A stretch of DNA of 64,000 nt from JAGQYH01 sp041393015. Lineage in GTDB: Bacteria > Bacteroidota > Bacteroidia > Chitinophagales > JADIYW01. The notes under the pieces were generated by a model, which was not told the DNA's origin, did no database searches, and saw only the letters and a list, made by a program, of their open reading frames with translations. Of the stretch, positions 53,430 to 61,877 are shown piece by piece. Within the stretch, counting starts at the first letter, position 1; each line of letters opens with the position of its first letter. Made by a program: the position numbers and the translations under genes. The stretch covers positions 310,001 through 374,000 of the forward strand of contig JAWKKV010000002.1 in NCBI GenBank assembly GCA_041393015.1, in the 5' to 3' direction.

Positions 53430-54284
53430 TTAGATTTTAATAATTAGTTCCAACAACACAAAAATAGCCAATACTATACTTGCTATACCATTACTGGTAA
53501 AAAAAGCCATATTAACTTTTGAAAGATCATTGGGCTTTACTAAGGTGTGCTGATAACCTAACAACACTATAAATGCAAAGGCACCGATCCAATAAAACAC
53601 TTGAAAACCACCATATAAACCGGCTATAATAACCAAAGCAGCACAAATAACATGTAAAAGGGTAGATACTCGGAGCGCTTTCACTTTACCCAATAAAGAA
53701 GGTATAGAATGCAATTGATTTGATTTATCAAAATCTGCATCTTGTAATGCATAAATAATATCAAATCCACTGACCCAAGTAAGCACTATAAAAGAAAAAA
53801 GAATAGGAAGCCAATGAAATTGTGCCGTTACGGTAAGATAGGCACCAATAGGAGCTAAAGCCAATCCAAGTCCTAATACTAAATGACACAATGCGGTAAA
53901 CCGTTTAGTATAACTATAGCCCAAAACTACTAACAAGGCTACTGGCGACAAATAAAAACAGATGGGATTAATGAAATAAGTACAAGCAATAAACAACAAG
54001 CAATTTAAGAGAACAAAATAAAGTGCATTTTTAGCATCAATTGTTCCTGCCGGAATTTCTCTTACTGCCGTTCTTGGATTCTTGCCATCAATATCTCTAT
54101 CAATGTATCTGTTAAAAGCCATTGCTGCGCTTCTGGCAAAAATCATGCATAACAACATTAATAGAAATGTTCTCCACGAAAAAGTATAGCCATGTGCTAA
54201 TACAGCTAAGAAAAAGCCAATTAAAGCGAATGGCAAAGCAAAAATGGTATGGCTGAATTTTATTAGTGAAAGGTAGTCTTTCAT
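53430..54284 (-). CDS. UbiA-family polyprenyltransferase (menaquinone pathway type)
   Basis: 284 residues with about eight membrane helices. First aspartate-rich motif NRYIDRDIDGKNPRT, second DADFDKSNQLHSI, and GLALAPIGAYL. It attaches a polyprenyl chain to an aromatic acid in the inner membrane. In Bacteroidota, which use menaquinone, such ubiA-like genes often serve the futalosine route (MqnP) or the classic MenA step; the sequence alone does not decide which. Confidence 0.88.
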   Translation of the reverse strand: MKDYLSLIKFSHTIFALPFALIGFFLAVLAHGYTFSWRTFLLMLLCMIFARSAAMAFNRYIDRDIDGKNPRTAVREIPAGTIDAKNALYFVLLNCLLFIACTYFINPICFYLSPVALLVVLGYSYTKRFTALCHLVLGLGLALAPIGAYLTVTAQFHWLPILFSFIVLTWVSGFDIIYALQDADFDKSNQLHSIPSLLGKVKALRVSTLLHVICAALVIIAGLYGGFQVFYWIGAFAFIVLLGYQHTLVKPNDLSKVNMAFFTSNGIASIVLAIFVLLELIIKI

Positions 54285-54301
54285 AAAAATAATAAGTAAT
54301 T

Positions 54302-54334
54302 AAAAAAAAATAGCCCACCATTACGGCAGGCTAT
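54302..54334 (-). terminator. Rho-independent terminator of the DUF1573 gene
   Basis: On the minus strand the stem ATAGCC / GGCTAT, with an inner TGCCGTAATGGTG loop, is followed by a run of nine T (plus-strand A-run 54302-54310). It lies about 27 bp after the stop at 54361. Confidence 0.88.
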
Positions 54335-54360
54335 ATTCCTTTATTTTTTTCTGAATTGGC

Positions 54361-54879
54361 TTATTGACCTTCTTCAGCTAAAACATTAGTAGTGATAGTT
54401 AACTTCTCAGCTTGTGACTCCGTATTTAAAATAACGTTTACAAACTTAGTTACTTTACCATTTCCACTTCCGTTGTATTCAACTTTAATTTCACCTGTTT
54501 CACCTGGTTGAACAGGCTCATCTGGTTTACTTGGTACAGTACATCCACAACCAGCTTTTGCCTCAGCAATAATTAATGGGTTGTCACCTGTGTTTTTAAA
54601 TTTAAAAGTAGTGCTTACTTTTTCATTCTTTTTGATATCACCGAAATCGTGCTCAGTATTTACCCATTCTACAGTTGTAGTTGGTAAACCTTCGATTTTT
54701 TGTTTAGCAATATCTTCCGGTGTTAAAACTTCAGGTTGAGTACTTTCTGCAGATGCATCAGTATTTTCAATTGTAGTTTCTTCTTTCGCCTCATCTTTGC
54801 TGTCAGGTTTACACTGAGTAAAGAATAAGATTGTTGTCATACACAACATTAATACGCTAATTGAACTCCATTTTTTCAT
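54361..54879 (-). CDS. DUF1573 lipoprotein
   Basis: 172 residues. Lipoprotein signal ending ILFFTQC, an acidic Glu/Thr/Ala linker, then the DUF1573 Ig-like core EHDFGDIKKNEKVSTTFKFKN, IIAEAKAGCGCTVPS with the paired CGC cysteines, and PGETGEIKVEYNGSGNGKVTKF. A periplasmic or surface lipoprotein common in Bacteroidota; the C-G-C motif is conserved but its job is unknown. Monocistronic, with its own terminator. Confidence 0.92.
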   Translation of the reverse strand: MKKWSSISVLMLCMTTILFFTQCKPDSKDEAKEETTIENTDASAESTQPEVLTPEDIAKQKIEGLPTTTVEWVNTEHDFGDIKKNEKVSTTFKFKNTGDNPLIIAEAKAGCGCTVPSKPDEPVQPGETGEIKVEYNGSGNGKVTKFVNVILNTESQAEKLTITTNVLAEEGQ

Positions 54880-54988
54880 AGTTAATAAAATTTGGTCTTT
54901 TAATTTGATTGTAAAAATAAGATATGCTTTTATATTATGCTATACGTTTTCTCCTAAAATGATGTTAAATTGTTGATAATTAAAGGTA

Positions 54989-55933
54989 TTACTCCTCTTT
55001 TTCGAACGCTTTGATGATCTCTTTTACCAATCTATGACGAACAACATCTCTATTATCCAGTTTCATCACTCCAATTCCTTTTATTGATTTTAATCGATCT
55101 ATCGTCTTTTTTAAACCGCTTTCTTGGTTTCTAGGCAAATCAATTTGAGTGACATCTCCGGTGATGATGCATTTGGCCGAAGGACCAATTCTAGTTAAAA
55201 ACATTTTTAACTGACCTTCCGTCGCATTTTGTGCTTCATCCAAAATCATAAAAGCATGATCTAAAGTTCTCCCTCTCATAAAAGCCAGTGGCGCTACTTC
55301 AATTACTCTTGTCGCCATATAATAGCTCAATTTATCCGGTGGAATCATGTCGTCTAAGGCATCGTATAATGGTCGTAAATAAGGATCAATTTTTTCCTTT
55401 AAATCTCCCGGTAAAAAGCCTAAACTTTCACCGGCTTCAACTGCCGGCCGAGTTAAAATAATCTTTTTAACCCATTTGTTTTTTAACGCTCTAACGGCTA
55501 AAGCTACTGCTGTATAAGTTTTTCCTGTTCCTGCAGGACCTACAGCAAAAAGCACATCATTTTTTTCAGAAAGTTCTACTAATTTTTTTTGGTTAGCTGT
55601 TTTGGCTCTAACCATTGTGCCTCTTGTGCCATATACTAAAACATCATCCTTAAATTCAGGAAATTCCTTTTCATATGGATCTTCTCCATCCAGCATATCT
55701 TCTAAATGATCTTTAGATAATTTGCCATATTTCTCATACGTTTTTAAGATCTGATCAACCTTATCTTGAAAAGCCAATAAGTCTTCTTCATTGCCGGCAG
55801 CTATCAACCTATTGCCTCTTGCAAATATCTTTAACTTGTTAAATGATTGTTTTAAAATCTTAAGCTTTGCATTGTTAACCCCAAAGAAGTCAATAGGATC
55901 AATGGCATCTAATTTTATAGTTAATTCGTTCAA
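54989..55933 (-). CDS. phoH: PhoH-family ATPase
   Basis: 314 residues. N-terminal KH-like part, then Walker A LFAVGPAGTGKTYTAVALA, LGFLPGDLKEKIDPYLRPL, Walker B HAFMILDEAQNATEGQL and GDVTQIDLPR. Starts at TTG 55933, as no ATG lies in the open frame upstream. PhoH proteins are cytosolic ATP-binding proteins, in several cases linked to RNA metabolism. Confidence 0.95.
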   Translation of the reverse strand: MNELTIKLDAIDPIDFFGVNNAKLKILKQSFNKLKIFARGNRLIAAGNEEDLLAFQDKVDQILKTYEKYGKLSKDHLEDMLDGEDPYEKEFPEFKDDVLVYGTRGTMVRAKTANQKKLVELSEKNDVLFAVGPAGTGKTYTAVALAVRALKNKWVKKIILTRPAVEAGESLGFLPGDLKEKIDPYLRPLYDALDDMIPPDKLSYYMATRVIEVAPLAFMRGRTLDHAFMILDEAQNATEGQLKMFLTRIGPSAKCIITGDVTQIDLPRNQESGLKKTIDRLKSIKGIGVMKLDNRDVVRHRLVKEIIKAFEKEE

Positions 55934-56086
55934 TGAAATTTTATATTTTATCCGTTAATTTAGCACTTTTAACAAGGGAACCACAACTTAAGTTGTAAAC
56001 CTATTAATCAAATTGTTTTTAAATATCTTCAATACTACTAAAATTTATAATTAGAAAGATTACATTACTGCAACTTGTTCAATTAA

Positions 56087-56851
56087 ATGGCTATAATAAC
56101 ATTAACATCTGATTTTGGAGAGAAGGATTATTACGTTCCTGCTTTTAAGGGTGAGATATATTCTGCTTGTCCTTCTGTTCAAGTGGTAGATATTAGTAAT
56201 GTAATTGAGCCCTATGCGGTTGATGATGCAGCATATGTATTGAAGAATGCATTTAGTCATTTTCCAAAAAAAACCATACATGTAGTAAGGGTTTTTGAAA
56301 TGAGTGAAAAGGAGCCACAAATCATAGTTTGTAGTTATAAGGATCATTTTTTTATCGCTCCTAACAATGGTATTCTTTCTATGGTTTTTGATGAAAGACC
56401 TGCAGCCGCGGTAATGATCGATCACGAAAGAATTACTTTACGAACGCCACATGATCTTTATTGTAGAGCCATTAGAACTTTGGTTTATAATGGCAGTTTA
56501 TCTGATTTAGGAAGACCGATTAATGAAATTGAACAGCGTTTAATGTTGCGTCCTGTGATTTACGATAACAACATAAGAGGTATTGTTCGAAAAATTGATC
56601 ACTACGGAAATGTAATTACTAATATTTCTAGAACTGAGGTGGAACCAATTCTTAAAAACAGCAATTTTACCATTATTTTGAGAAGAAACGATATGATCCA
56701 TAAATTGCACGATTATTATAGTGATGTACCACAGGGTGAACAACTTGCGAGGTTCAATAGTAAAAATATGCTAGAGATTGCATTAAATTGCGGTCGTGCA
56801 AATGAATTGTTAGGTTTGAACGAAGGAGATACCATAAAAATAGAATACTAA
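56087..56851 (+). CDS. SAM hydroxide adenosyltransferase-like (DUF62) protein, altered catalytic motif
   Basis: 254 residues. IITLTSDFGEKDYYVPAFKGEIY at the N-terminus, PYAVDDAAYVLKNAF, FFIAPNNGILS, PHDLYCRAIRTLVYNGS, GIVRKIDHYGNVITNI and a C-terminal barrel (MLEIALNCGRANELLGL). The family splits SAM to adenosine and methionine. The usual VDPGVG-type stretch holding catalytic Asp and Arg is replaced here by VRVFEMSEKEPQ, so activity may be changed or lost. Stop overlaps the next start (TAATG). Confidence 0.88.
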   Translation: MAIITLTSDFGEKDYYVPAFKGEIYSACPSVQVVDISNVIEPYAVDDAAYVLKNAFSHFPKKTIHVVRVFEMSEKEPQIIVCSYKDHFFIAPNNGILSMVFDERPAAAVMIDHERITLRTPHDLYCRAIRTLVYNGSLSDLGRPINEIEQRLMLRPVIYDNNIRGIVRKIDHYGNVITNISRTEVEPILKNSNFTIILRRNDMIHKLHDYYSDVPQGEQLARFNSKNMLEIALNCGRANELLGLNEGDTIKIEY

Positions 56852-57174
56852 TGCTGACACGACTAGTTAAAATGACTTTTGATAAAGATAAAGTGGACGA
56901 ATTTGTTGCTTTGATGGAGGAAAATTCTCATAAAATAAGAGCGGTAGAAGGTTGTCAATATTTACAGATCTTGCAGGATCAGAGCTCACCAAATGTATTT
57001 TTCACATATAGTATTTGGGAAGGATCTTTTTACTTGCATCAATATCGTCATTCTGCTTTATTTAAAGAAGTTTGGAACCACGCCAAACAAGGATTTATTG
57101 CTAAGCCGGAAGCTTGGAGTTTAGATAAAATTATAGAGCACAAAAGAGATGTTGTTGATAGAACAACAAAATAA
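56851..57174 (+). CDS. Antibiotic-biosynthesis-monooxygenase-fold small protein
   Basis: 107 residues of ferredoxin-like ABM fold: LTRLVKMTFDKDKVDEFVALMEENSHKIRAVEGC, then QYLQILQDQSSPNVFFTYSIWEGSFYLHQYRHSALF. Members act as quinol monooxygenases or haem-degrading enzymes, or are stress proteins with no known reaction. It starts one base inside the DUF62 stop and precedes aroB by 8 bp, so it belongs to the same transcription unit. Confidence 0.85.
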   Translation: MLTRLVKMTFDKDKVDEFVALMEENSHKIRAVEGCQYLQILQDQSSPNVFFTYSIWEGSFYLHQYRHSALFKEVWNHAKQGFIAKPEAWSLDKIIEHKRDVVDRTTK

Positions 57175-57182
57175 TTTCTTAC

Positions 57183-58244
57183 ATGAAGCAAGTAACATTA
57201 CACGATTACTCCATTACGGTTGAAGAAAATTTAAGTGATCTTAAAAATTGGATTGATGAACAGCAGTATTCTCAATTTATCATTTTAGTAGATGAAAACA
57301 CCAAAAAAGATTGCTGGCCTATCTTTAAGGCACAATGCCATTTGGACGAAGTACAGTTGATTGAAATTAAATCTGGTGAGGTAAATAAGAACATTGATAC
57401 CTGTCAAAACATTTGGAAGCAATTATTGGATCTAAAAGTGGATAGAAATGCCTTATTTATTAATTTGGGTGGTGGTGTAATAGGAGATATGGGCGGTTTT
57501 GCTGCTAGTTGTTATAAGAGAGGTATTGATTTTGTAAATGTTCCTACTACTGTTTTAGCCCAAGTAGATGCTTCCATTGGTGGTAAATTGGGCATTGATT
57601 TTCAATATGGAAAGAATCTAATTGGCTTATTTAAAAACCCAAAGCGAATTCATATTTCAAAAGCTTTTCATCAAACACTATCCAATCAACAGTACAACAA
57701 CGGTTTTGCAGAAATTTATAAGCATGCTTTGATCGGAGACAAAGTACAATGGGAAATGTTGAGAGCAGTAGAAGATTTGCGACAATTGGAAATGGATAAA
57801 GTATTGTATGATTCATTATTGATTAAAAAAAGAATTGTTGAGGAAGATCCTTTTGAAAAAGGTATTAGAAAAGCATTGAATTTTGGACATACCATCGGAC
57901 ATGCAATTGAAACGTATTCTTTAGAGCATGATGAAACACCTTTGTTACATGGAGAAGCTATTGTTATAGGCATGATTATGGAAGCTTTTTTATCTGTAGA
58001 GAAAGTGGGCTTGTCTAAAAATGAACTTAAAGAGATCATCAATGTATTGAGATCTAAATATATTGATTATCAAATAGATAGTAACATTCTTGGAGAAGCG
58101 TGGCAATATATGTTATTAGATAAAAAGAATGATAGAGCTAAAGTGATGTCGGCATTAATTAGTTCAATTGGAACACCTGTTATCAATGTGGAGTTAAGTC
58201 AAGGAGATTTAAAAAATGCACTAGAATTTTACTCAAATCTTTAA
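57183..58244 (+). CDS. aroB: 3-dehydroquinate synthase
   Basis: 353 residues. FINLGGGVIGDMGGFAASCYKRGIDFVN, the catalytic region PTTVLAQVDASIGGKLGIDFQYGKN, FAEIYKHALIGD, ALNFGHTIGHAIE and HGEAIVIGM with metal-binding histidines. It makes 3-dehydroquinate from DAHP with NAD and a metal, step two of the shikimate pathway. Followed by aroA after 7 bp. Confidence 0.97.
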   Translation: MKQVTLHDYSITVEENLSDLKNWIDEQQYSQFIILVDENTKKDCWPIFKAQCHLDEVQLIEIKSGEVNKNIDTCQNIWKQLLDLKVDRNALFINLGGGVIGDMGGFAASCYKRGIDFVNVPTTVLAQVDASIGGKLGIDFQYGKNLIGLFKNPKRIHISKAFHQTLSNQQYNNGFAEIYKHALIGDKVQWEMLRAVEDLRQLEMDKVLYDSLLIKKRIVEEDPFEKGIRKALNFGHTIGHAIETYSLEHDETPLLHGEAIVIGMIMEAFLSVEKVGLSKNELKEIINVLRSKYIDYQIDSNILGEAWQYMLLDKKNDRAKVMSALISSIGTPVINVELSQGDLKNALEFYSNL

Positions 58245-58251
58245 TAGCCAT

Positions 58252-59496
58252 ATGAAAACATTAAAGATATCTCCACCCCAAAACAAACAAATTAACGGAA
58301 GTATTCAATTGAATGGTTCTAAAAGTATAAGCAATAGAGCTTTAATAATTAGGGCGCTTTGTGATAAAGATTTTATTATAGAGAATCTTTCTAGCGCAAA
58401 GGATACGGTCACTTTAGATCATATCCTCAATAACTTATCACATACCATTGATGCCGGCGCCGGTGGAACAACCTATCGATTTTTAACTACTTTTTTATGT
58501 TGTCAGAAAGGAAGGTTTGAATTAACGGGCTCCGAAAGAATGAAAGAACGCCCGATTGGTGTGTTGGTAGAAGCTTTGCGAGGCTTAGGAGCTAAGATTG
58601 ATTATTTAGAAAACGAAGGTTATCCACCGCTAGCAATCAATGGAGCGGATATTAAAGGCGGAAAAATTACGATGCCCGGTGATGTAAGCAGTCAATATTT
58701 ATCTGCTTTATTGATGATAGCGCCCACCTTAAAAGGTGGTTTAGAATTGGCTTGGACGGGTACTTTAGTTTCTCGCCCTTATTTGCTAATGACCTTAAAC
58801 CTAATGAAATACTTTGGTGCTGAATGGGAATGGAATGATAATTCTATTGTTGTAAAAGAAGGCGAATACATAGCCAAATCTTTTTATGTAGAAGGTGATT
58901 GGAGTGCGGCATCATATTACTATTCAATAGCAGCATTGGCGGATACTGCTGAGATTACACTTCAAGGCTTGAATGAAGCAAGCGTGCAAGGGGATTCAGT
59001 AATAGCTGAAATGGCTAATTTAATGTTGGTAGAATCTAGTTTTAACCAGGAGGATAAAACGGTTCTCATTACTAAAAACCAAGATAGTTTAGCGGATAGT
59101 TTTTATTATGATTATTTAGAATGTCCGGATTTAGCACAAACCTTAATAGCGATGTTGGGTGGATTAGGCATTGAAGGAGAGTTTAAAGGACTGCAGACCT
59201 TAAAAATTAAGGAAACGGATAGAGTAGAAGCCATGCGAAATGAAATGGCAAAATTTGGAGTGGTATTCGAAGAATTAGACGAAGAGAATTGGAAACTTAG
59301 TTTTGACAAGGATTTTCATTTAAAAGAAACGCCAACTATTCCTACTTATGAAGATCACCGAATGGCGATGGCTATTGCGCCATTGTGTTTAAAGTTTGGT
59401 CCAATTATTATCGAAGAACCGGAAGTGGTGGTTAAATCATATCCTGATTTTTGGAAGGATTTGGAAAGTTTGGGGTTTGAGATTACCAACAATTGA
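58252..59496 (+). CDS. aroA: 3-phosphoshikimate 1-carboxyvinyltransferase (EPSP synthase)
   Basis: 414 residues. NGSKSISNRALIIRALC, DAGAGGTTYRFLTTFLCC (PEP site), ERPIGVLVEALRGLGA, GDVSSQYLSALLM, DWSAASYYYSI, KIKETDRVEAMRNE and YEDHRMAMAIAPL. It transfers enolpyruvyl from PEP to shikimate-3-phosphate. Slightly shorter than classical AroA (~427) but with all motifs. Last gene of the DUF62-ABM-aroB-aroA unit, with a hairpin overlapping its stop codon. Confidence 0.96.
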   Translation: MKTLKISPPQNKQINGSIQLNGSKSISNRALIIRALCDKDFIIENLSSAKDTVTLDHILNNLSHTIDAGAGGTTYRFLTTFLCCQKGRFELTGSERMKERPIGVLVEALRGLGAKIDYLENEGYPPLAINGADIKGGKITMPGDVSSQYLSALLMIAPTLKGGLELAWTGTLVSRPYLLMTLNLMKYFGAEWEWNDNSIVVKEGEYIAKSFYVEGDWSAASYYYSIAALADTAEITLQGLNEASVQGDSVIAEMANLMLVESSFNQEDKTVLITKNQDSLADSFYYDYLECPDLAQTLIAMLGGLGIEGEFKGLQTLKIKETDRVEAMRNEMAKFGVVFEELDEENWKLSFDKDFHLKETPTIPTYEDHRMAMAIAPLCLKFGPIIIEEPEVVVKSYPDFWKDLESLGFEITNN

Positions 59497-59529
59497 CCTG
59501 TTAGGATCGCGAACTTAACAGCTCAATTG
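59490..59529 (+). terminator. Hairpin overlapping the aroA stop codon
   Basis: The arms CAATTGACCTGTTA (59490-59503) and TAACAGCTCAATTG (59516-59529) are inverted with one C-C mismatch, enclosing a 12-base loop. The TGA stop lies inside the left arm. There is no following T-run, so it looks more like a transcript-stabilising hairpin or weak terminator than a classical rho-independent one. Confidence 0.6.
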
Positions 59530-59632
59530 TAGAGAGATATTGGTTTAGCCTTTATCCAGAGGCTTGCCGAAGTATTTTCCATATAAATAGCATCAATTTA
59601 TATCGTATTAGTGATGCTAATTGATTTATCAT

Positions 59633-60172
59633 TTAATTTATAGCTTCAGGACTTTGCATTTCTAATAATTCAAGCTCAATCCTATCTGGAATAACCTTTG
59701 AAAGTTCCTCTACAATTTCAACACATTGGTTTAAATTTTTAGCAATTATTCTATGACATTTTAAATCAAAATAAACAAATTCAATTCTATACGGGAATAT
59801 TGAGAAATAAGATTTAACAATTGAAATTCTATAAATTTGATCAAAGAAAATAGTCTTATTTGGCTCTTTTTTGGTTTTGCTAATAATTAAAATTGAGTCT
59901 GATTTTACTTCGAGTTTTGCTTTAGTAGTTAATGTTACAAAACTAAATGCATATCCTATTACTAGCGCTGCTAATGGAATTAAAAATGATTTTGTAAGCC
60001 ATCTTGGTAGCACATCATAATAGGCAATAACTATTGGTAAAGGCATTCTTTTGACTGGTATATCAATTATGTCAATTAATATCAGACCTACTAAGCCAAT
60101 AACCATCAAATATTTTGAAACCTTAAAAAAGGTACTTTGATTCCAATTTAATTTTACATTGAAGCTTTTCAT
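59633..60172 (-). CDS. Membrane protein, unknown family
   Basis: 179 residues with two membrane helices (YLMVIGLVGLILIDII; SFLIPLAALVIGYAFSFVTL) then a hydrophilic domain of PH-like alternating strands (LEVKSDSILIISKTKKEPNKTIFFDQIYRI; FPYRIEFVYFDLKCHRII). It resembles bacterial membrane proteins with a short PH-type domain; function unknown. Spaced 9 bp after the CNNM gene, same strand, so probably co-transcribed. Confidence 0.7.
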   Translation of the reverse strand: MKSFNVKLNWNQSTFFKVSKYLMVIGLVGLILIDIIDIPVKRMPLPIVIAYYDVLPRWLTKSFLIPLAALVIGYAFSFVTLTTKAKLEVKSDSILIISKTKKEPNKTIFFDQIYRISIVKSYFSIFPYRIEFVYFDLKCHRIIAKNLNQCVEIVEELSKVIPDRIELELLEMQSPEAIN

Positions 60173-60181
60173 CTAACGTAA

Positions 60182-61234
60182 TCACTTCAACCTTTCTTTA
60201 GCTTTCTCTTGGGCTAATTTTCTCATATCGGCAACTGTATCGTATTCATCTACAATTTCTTGTCCGATAACGGTTTCCATAATATCTTCTAAAGTAACAA
60301 TACCTTCTACACCACCAAATTCATTCAACACCAAGCCAATATGCTCTCTTTTGTCCATTAAGGCATTGAATGTATCGTCCACTCGATCGGTTCTTTTAAA
60401 AACCAAGAATTCTCTTTTGATAGAGGAAAGCGGTTCGTTGCCTTTGCCATTGATGATTGATTCTAATACTTTGTCTTTTAAAACATAGCCGTCAATACCA
60501 TCAATATCTTTGTTGTAAATAGGTATTCTTGAATGTCTTAACTCGTGTGCATCATACAAACTTTGAATCGTATCGCTACCTAATGCCGCAAGTATTACAG
60601 TTCTAGGTGTCATAATTTTACTCACAGGAATCTCATTCCAATGCAAAACATTTCGTATGATTTTAGAATCTTCTACATCAATTATTCCACCTTTTTCAAT
60701 TTCGTCGGCCATCATTAAAAAATCAGTTCTAGTTAAAACACTCACGCCTTTTTCATTTTTCAAACGTTTGGTAATTAACTGACTTACCCAAATAAATGGC
60801 AAAAGAATAAAATTTAATATTCTTATGGTTCTAACGGTAAAAGGTGCTAATGCTCTCCAATTGTTGGCACCAATCGTCTTTGGTATAATCTCTGATAAAA
60901 TTAAAACGCATAAGGTCATTAATGCTGCAATAATGCCTTCCCAAGAAATATCTAGACCGAAAAGATGTAAAGCTTCTGCTTTTATAGCTATAGATGCTTG
61001 TGCTCCAACACCAATGGCACCAACAGTATGAGCAATTGTGTTTAAGGTAAGAATAGAAGATAAGGGTTTGTCTATATCTTCTTTGAATTCTTTAAGATGA
61101 ACGGCAATCTTACTGCCTTCGTGTTCCTTCTGATTTACATACCTAGGCGTTATACTTAATAAAACGGCTTCCAATATGCTACATAAAAAGGATACACCAA
61201 TCGCTAAAACGAAAAATAGTACTAATAAAACCAC
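60182..61234 (-). CDS. CNNM/DUF21 membrane protein with CBS pair
   Basis: 350 residues from GTG 61234. DUF21 membrane part (helices over ~1-150; GAIGVGAQASI; LILSEIIPKTIGAN), then a CBS pair (VSKIMTPRTVILAAL; DTIQSLYDAHELRHSRIPIYN; EHIGLVLNEFGGVEGIVTLEDIMETV). The C-terminal CorC_HlyC domain found in longer relatives is absent; the protein ends in AEEKAKERLK-like basic helix. Likely a Mg2+-linked inner-membrane transporter. Confidence 0.9.
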   Translation of the reverse strand: MVLLVLFFVLAIGVSFLCSILEAVLLSITPRYVNQKEHEGSKIAVHLKEFKEDIDKPLSSILTLNTIAHTVGAIGVGAQASIAIKAEALHLFGLDISWEGIIAALMTLCVLILSEIIPKTIGANNWRALAPFTVRTIRILNFILLPFIWVSQLITKRLKNEKGVSVLTRTDFLMMADEIEKGGIIDVEDSKIIRNVLHWNEIPVSKIMTPRTVILAALGSDTIQSLYDAHELRHSRIPIYNKDIDGIDGYVLKDKVLESIINGKGNEPLSSIKREFLVFKRTDRVDDTFNALMDKREHIGLVLNEFGGVEGIVTLEDIMETVIGQEIVDEYDTVADMRKLAQEKAKERLK

Positions 61235-61476
61235 TGTGTTGAATTTGTTTGGAACAAATTTAATGGATTAATTGATTTTAAAGCATATGTAAGTTAAGAA
61301 TGGGAAAATCAAAATTTTTAATCTCCAATATCAGGTGTCGACTTTAACAATTGAGGGTCAATTCTTCACGTCTGTTTAATATACCTTAACTAACTTTTGA
61401 GGTAAAATGACGTAATTTTACATGGAATTTATTGATCGAAATAATAGTTATATAATAAGTCGTTAAAAACTAACGA

Positions 61477-61875
61477 ATGAAAAAAATTCATATAGTAATT
61501 TTAGTAGTAATTGCCATTAGTTTAGGCGCCTTATTAACCATGTTGGGTGGTTTGAGTAGCTATGGCACGTTTGAATCTAAAAAGGCATTAGCCGGTAAAG
61601 AAATTAATATTGTTGGTGTATTGGAAAAGGACATGGAAATGGAATATAATCCACACGAAAATGCCAATAAATTTTCTTTTTATATGACAGACGATAGTCT
61701 TAATACGATGAAAGTCATCTATAATGACGTGAAACCGAGAGACTTTGAACGATCAGAGAAAATTGTGGTGATCGGGAGGTTAAAAGATGATGAGTTTCAT
61801 GCCAAGAAAATTTTAATGAAATGTCCTTCTAAGTACGTAGAAACGGAGATTCAGACCGCCACTAGTGAGCAATAG
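61477..61875 (+). CDS. ccmE: Cytochrome c maturation protein CcmE, CxxxY type
   Basis: 132 residues. One N-terminal membrane helix (IVILVVIAISLGALLTML), then the OB-fold: NIVGVLEKDMEMEY, SFYMTDDSLNTMKVIYND, RDFERSEKIVVIGRL and FHAKKILMKCPSKYVE. The haem-binding position is cysteine (C116-PSK-Y120) instead of the HxxxY of proteobacterial CcmE. It receives haem from CcmC and passes it to CcmF in the periplasm. ccmF starts 2 bp after its stop. Confidence 0.93.
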   Translation: MKKIHIVILVVIAISLGALLTMLGGLSSYGTFESKKALAGKEINIVGVLEKDMEMEYNPHENANKFSFYMTDDSLNTMKVIYNDVKPRDFERSEKIVVIGRLKDDEFHAKKILMKCPSKYVETEIQTATSEQ

Positions 61876-61877
61876 AT

